This document shows, piece after piece, positions 62,781-64,000 of a stretch of 64,000 bases of DNA. The notes under the pieces were generated by a model that worked only from the letters and a program-made list of their open reading frames with translations, was not told the DNA's origin and made no database searches. The position numbers and the translations under genes are program-made. Source of the DNA: Sipunculus nudus (lineage: Eukaryota; Annelida; Sipuncula; Golfingiida; Sipunculidae); NCBI GenBank assembly GCA_026874595.1, contig CM049313.1, positions 20,103,508-20,167,507 of the forward strand, in the 5' to 3' direction. The first letter of the stretch is position 1. Every line of letters starts with the position of its first letter.

Positions 62781-63920
62781 CAGTTTTAAACATGCACGTT
62801 AAGTCAATCTGTACGTATTGAACTTTGACCTTTCCCGGCATTCCGTGGGGCACCGAATGAACCAGCAGATATATTTTTAGCACAAAAAACGCGCATTGTG
62901 CAAACATGGCTGAAAAGACATGGAGTCATGATACAAGGCCGACTTTGTCTACAGATAGCTTGAGCAAACATACGCTATATAGTCACGCGGCGCGCGGCGA
63001 GATTTGCCTTCTAAGTAATTGGATAAATGAATGCTTGTCAACAAGTATTAATTGCCTGAATAATTTCCATGTGTGCTGTCAGATACTCTATTGAATGACC
63101 GATCTTAGAGAGCGCGCTCCTATACTCATCTTTACCCCGTGTCAACTCATTTTAGTTCTGAAAGGCGCAGAACACTTGTAACAAATTGGCTTCCGTGGGA
63201 TTTTTAATGCGAATAGTACACAAAACGAATTTATCGGGCTCTTGCACTAATTGGTTGCGGACTTGTGGTGAAGTACTAGTGACGACTGTATCGAGATGGA
63301 ACACACCAGGTTTTCAGGGCTACATAAGAATGTTTTAACGAGGCTTTTCTTCCGCCTGGCTGGCCCGTGAATACCGCTGATTGTGACGGATTGAAACTGA
63401 CCAAATACCGCAGAGAAGCAAAGCAATAGACTTGCACAGCAAATAAACTCATTTGCAAACGACATGCGGAAAAATGCCGCTGGCGTTTTCACCTCTTTGT
63501 TGCCGAATAAAACGATTGTTTACGCCCAATGTATCGCTTATAAAGACCACTGTGTTCTAATTGAAAGCCTGTTCTACACGGGTATTTTTGTGAACACAAC
63601 TACTTCTGACACAGGGCCAGTTGATTTCGTTAATTGGAGTTCTTGCGGTCGTAACAGTTGAGGAGGTTTCGGGCTTTTGAGTTTAGGGCGTTTTTCCCCC
63701 ATTACTTAATTCACAGAGCCTATTCTAACCCTGCACAAAGCACTGGTTTCATGGTTTGATGGTCCCTGGCTCCAGCGATATGACTATTTTGACCTTTGTA
63801 TAATCTTGACACATTTATCTACCTTGCCATCTGTTAGGTTGTTTGTTACGTGTTTGTCCATTCACCCCCGGCCGATCGGTGCAGCCACAGACCAACCGAG
63901 TTCACCCCCTTTTGTGTATT
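62780..63920. other. Candidate regulatory or conserved non-coding block
   Basis: Balanced, repeat-free DNA at the window end, after more than 700 bp of AT-rich sequence. Overlapping ORFs of 60-81 codons on both strands (63247-63661) show no known domain. Confidence 0.35.
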
Positions 63921-64000
63921 CTAGAAGTGATTACCATATTACCTATGCTCATAGGATTAAATCCTGGCAATACTCTGGCTACATAAATAATATTATCAGT

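Overview
The window is animal nuclear DNA: AT-rich, intron-like, with many long (AT)n tracts, minisatellites and degraded transposable elements, and almost no coding sequence. The mix (a SINE family with a tRNA head, a hammerhead ribozyme of the type carried by Penelope-like elements, a miniature LTR element with a tRNA-like promoter, and 'CCTCCGCCA...TGGCGGAGGT' dispersed repeats) suggests a marine invertebrate. A mollusc or another lophotrochozoan is my best guess, by inference only.

One protein-coding exon is certain: the terminal exon of a retinal homeobox (Rx/Rax) gene at 16400-16819, plus strand. It opens inside the homeodomain recognition helix (VWFQNRRAKWRRQEK) at the classical paired-class intron position. 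It ends with an OAR domain (DPRNSSIVSLRMKAKEH) and a stop. The exons for the N-terminus and the first three quarters of the homeodomain were not found upstream, so bases 1-16399 are probably the 3' part of a large intron. Everything after about 17.6 kb is probably the intergenic flank of this developmental regulator. Several blocks of balanced base composition that carry no repeats or genes (about 3.0-4.7, 10.3-11.3, 12.1-13.4, 20.8-22.1, 24.4-25.0, 44.4-45.1, 50.3-51.3, 54.4-55.1 and 62.8-63.9 kb) are candidate conserved regulatory DNA. That needs alignment to confirm.

Region by region. 4.8-6.4 kb: two near-perfect minisatellites, with periods of 79 and 80 bp. 7.0-8.5 kb: a foldback element whose inverted ends are built from repeated GGTCCGAGATCG-like motifs. 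16.4-17.6 kb: Rx exon and probable 3'UTR. 18-20 kb: dense (AT)n tracts and copy 1 of an unnamed dispersed repeat. 25.4-26.5 kb: a 36-bp minisatellite of about 30 copies. 27.8 kb: hammerhead ribozyme on the minus strand. 28.7-33.5 kb: dispersed repeats, then an almost identical 1.54-kb tandem duplication. 36-37.7 kb: SINE fragment and a 150-bp MITE. 38.7-40.3 kb: a ~49-bp minisatellite, then a decayed non-LTR reverse transcriptase. 40.9-43.5 kb: low-grade repetitive DNA and copy 2 of the dispersed repeat. 48.5-49.0 kb: hAT-like MITE with an 8-bp target duplication. 52.6-52.9 kb: another MITE. 56.3-58.7 kb: two SINE copies and copy 3 of the dispersed repeat. 60.5-60.7 kb: a 156-bp LTR with Pol III A/B boxes next to a perfect tRNA-Pro primer-binding site, matching the Helenus group of TRIM elements.

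The genes do not form a pathway, since there is only one. The interest lies in the Rx anchor and in several self-contained RNA or mobile elements that can be read directly from the sequence.
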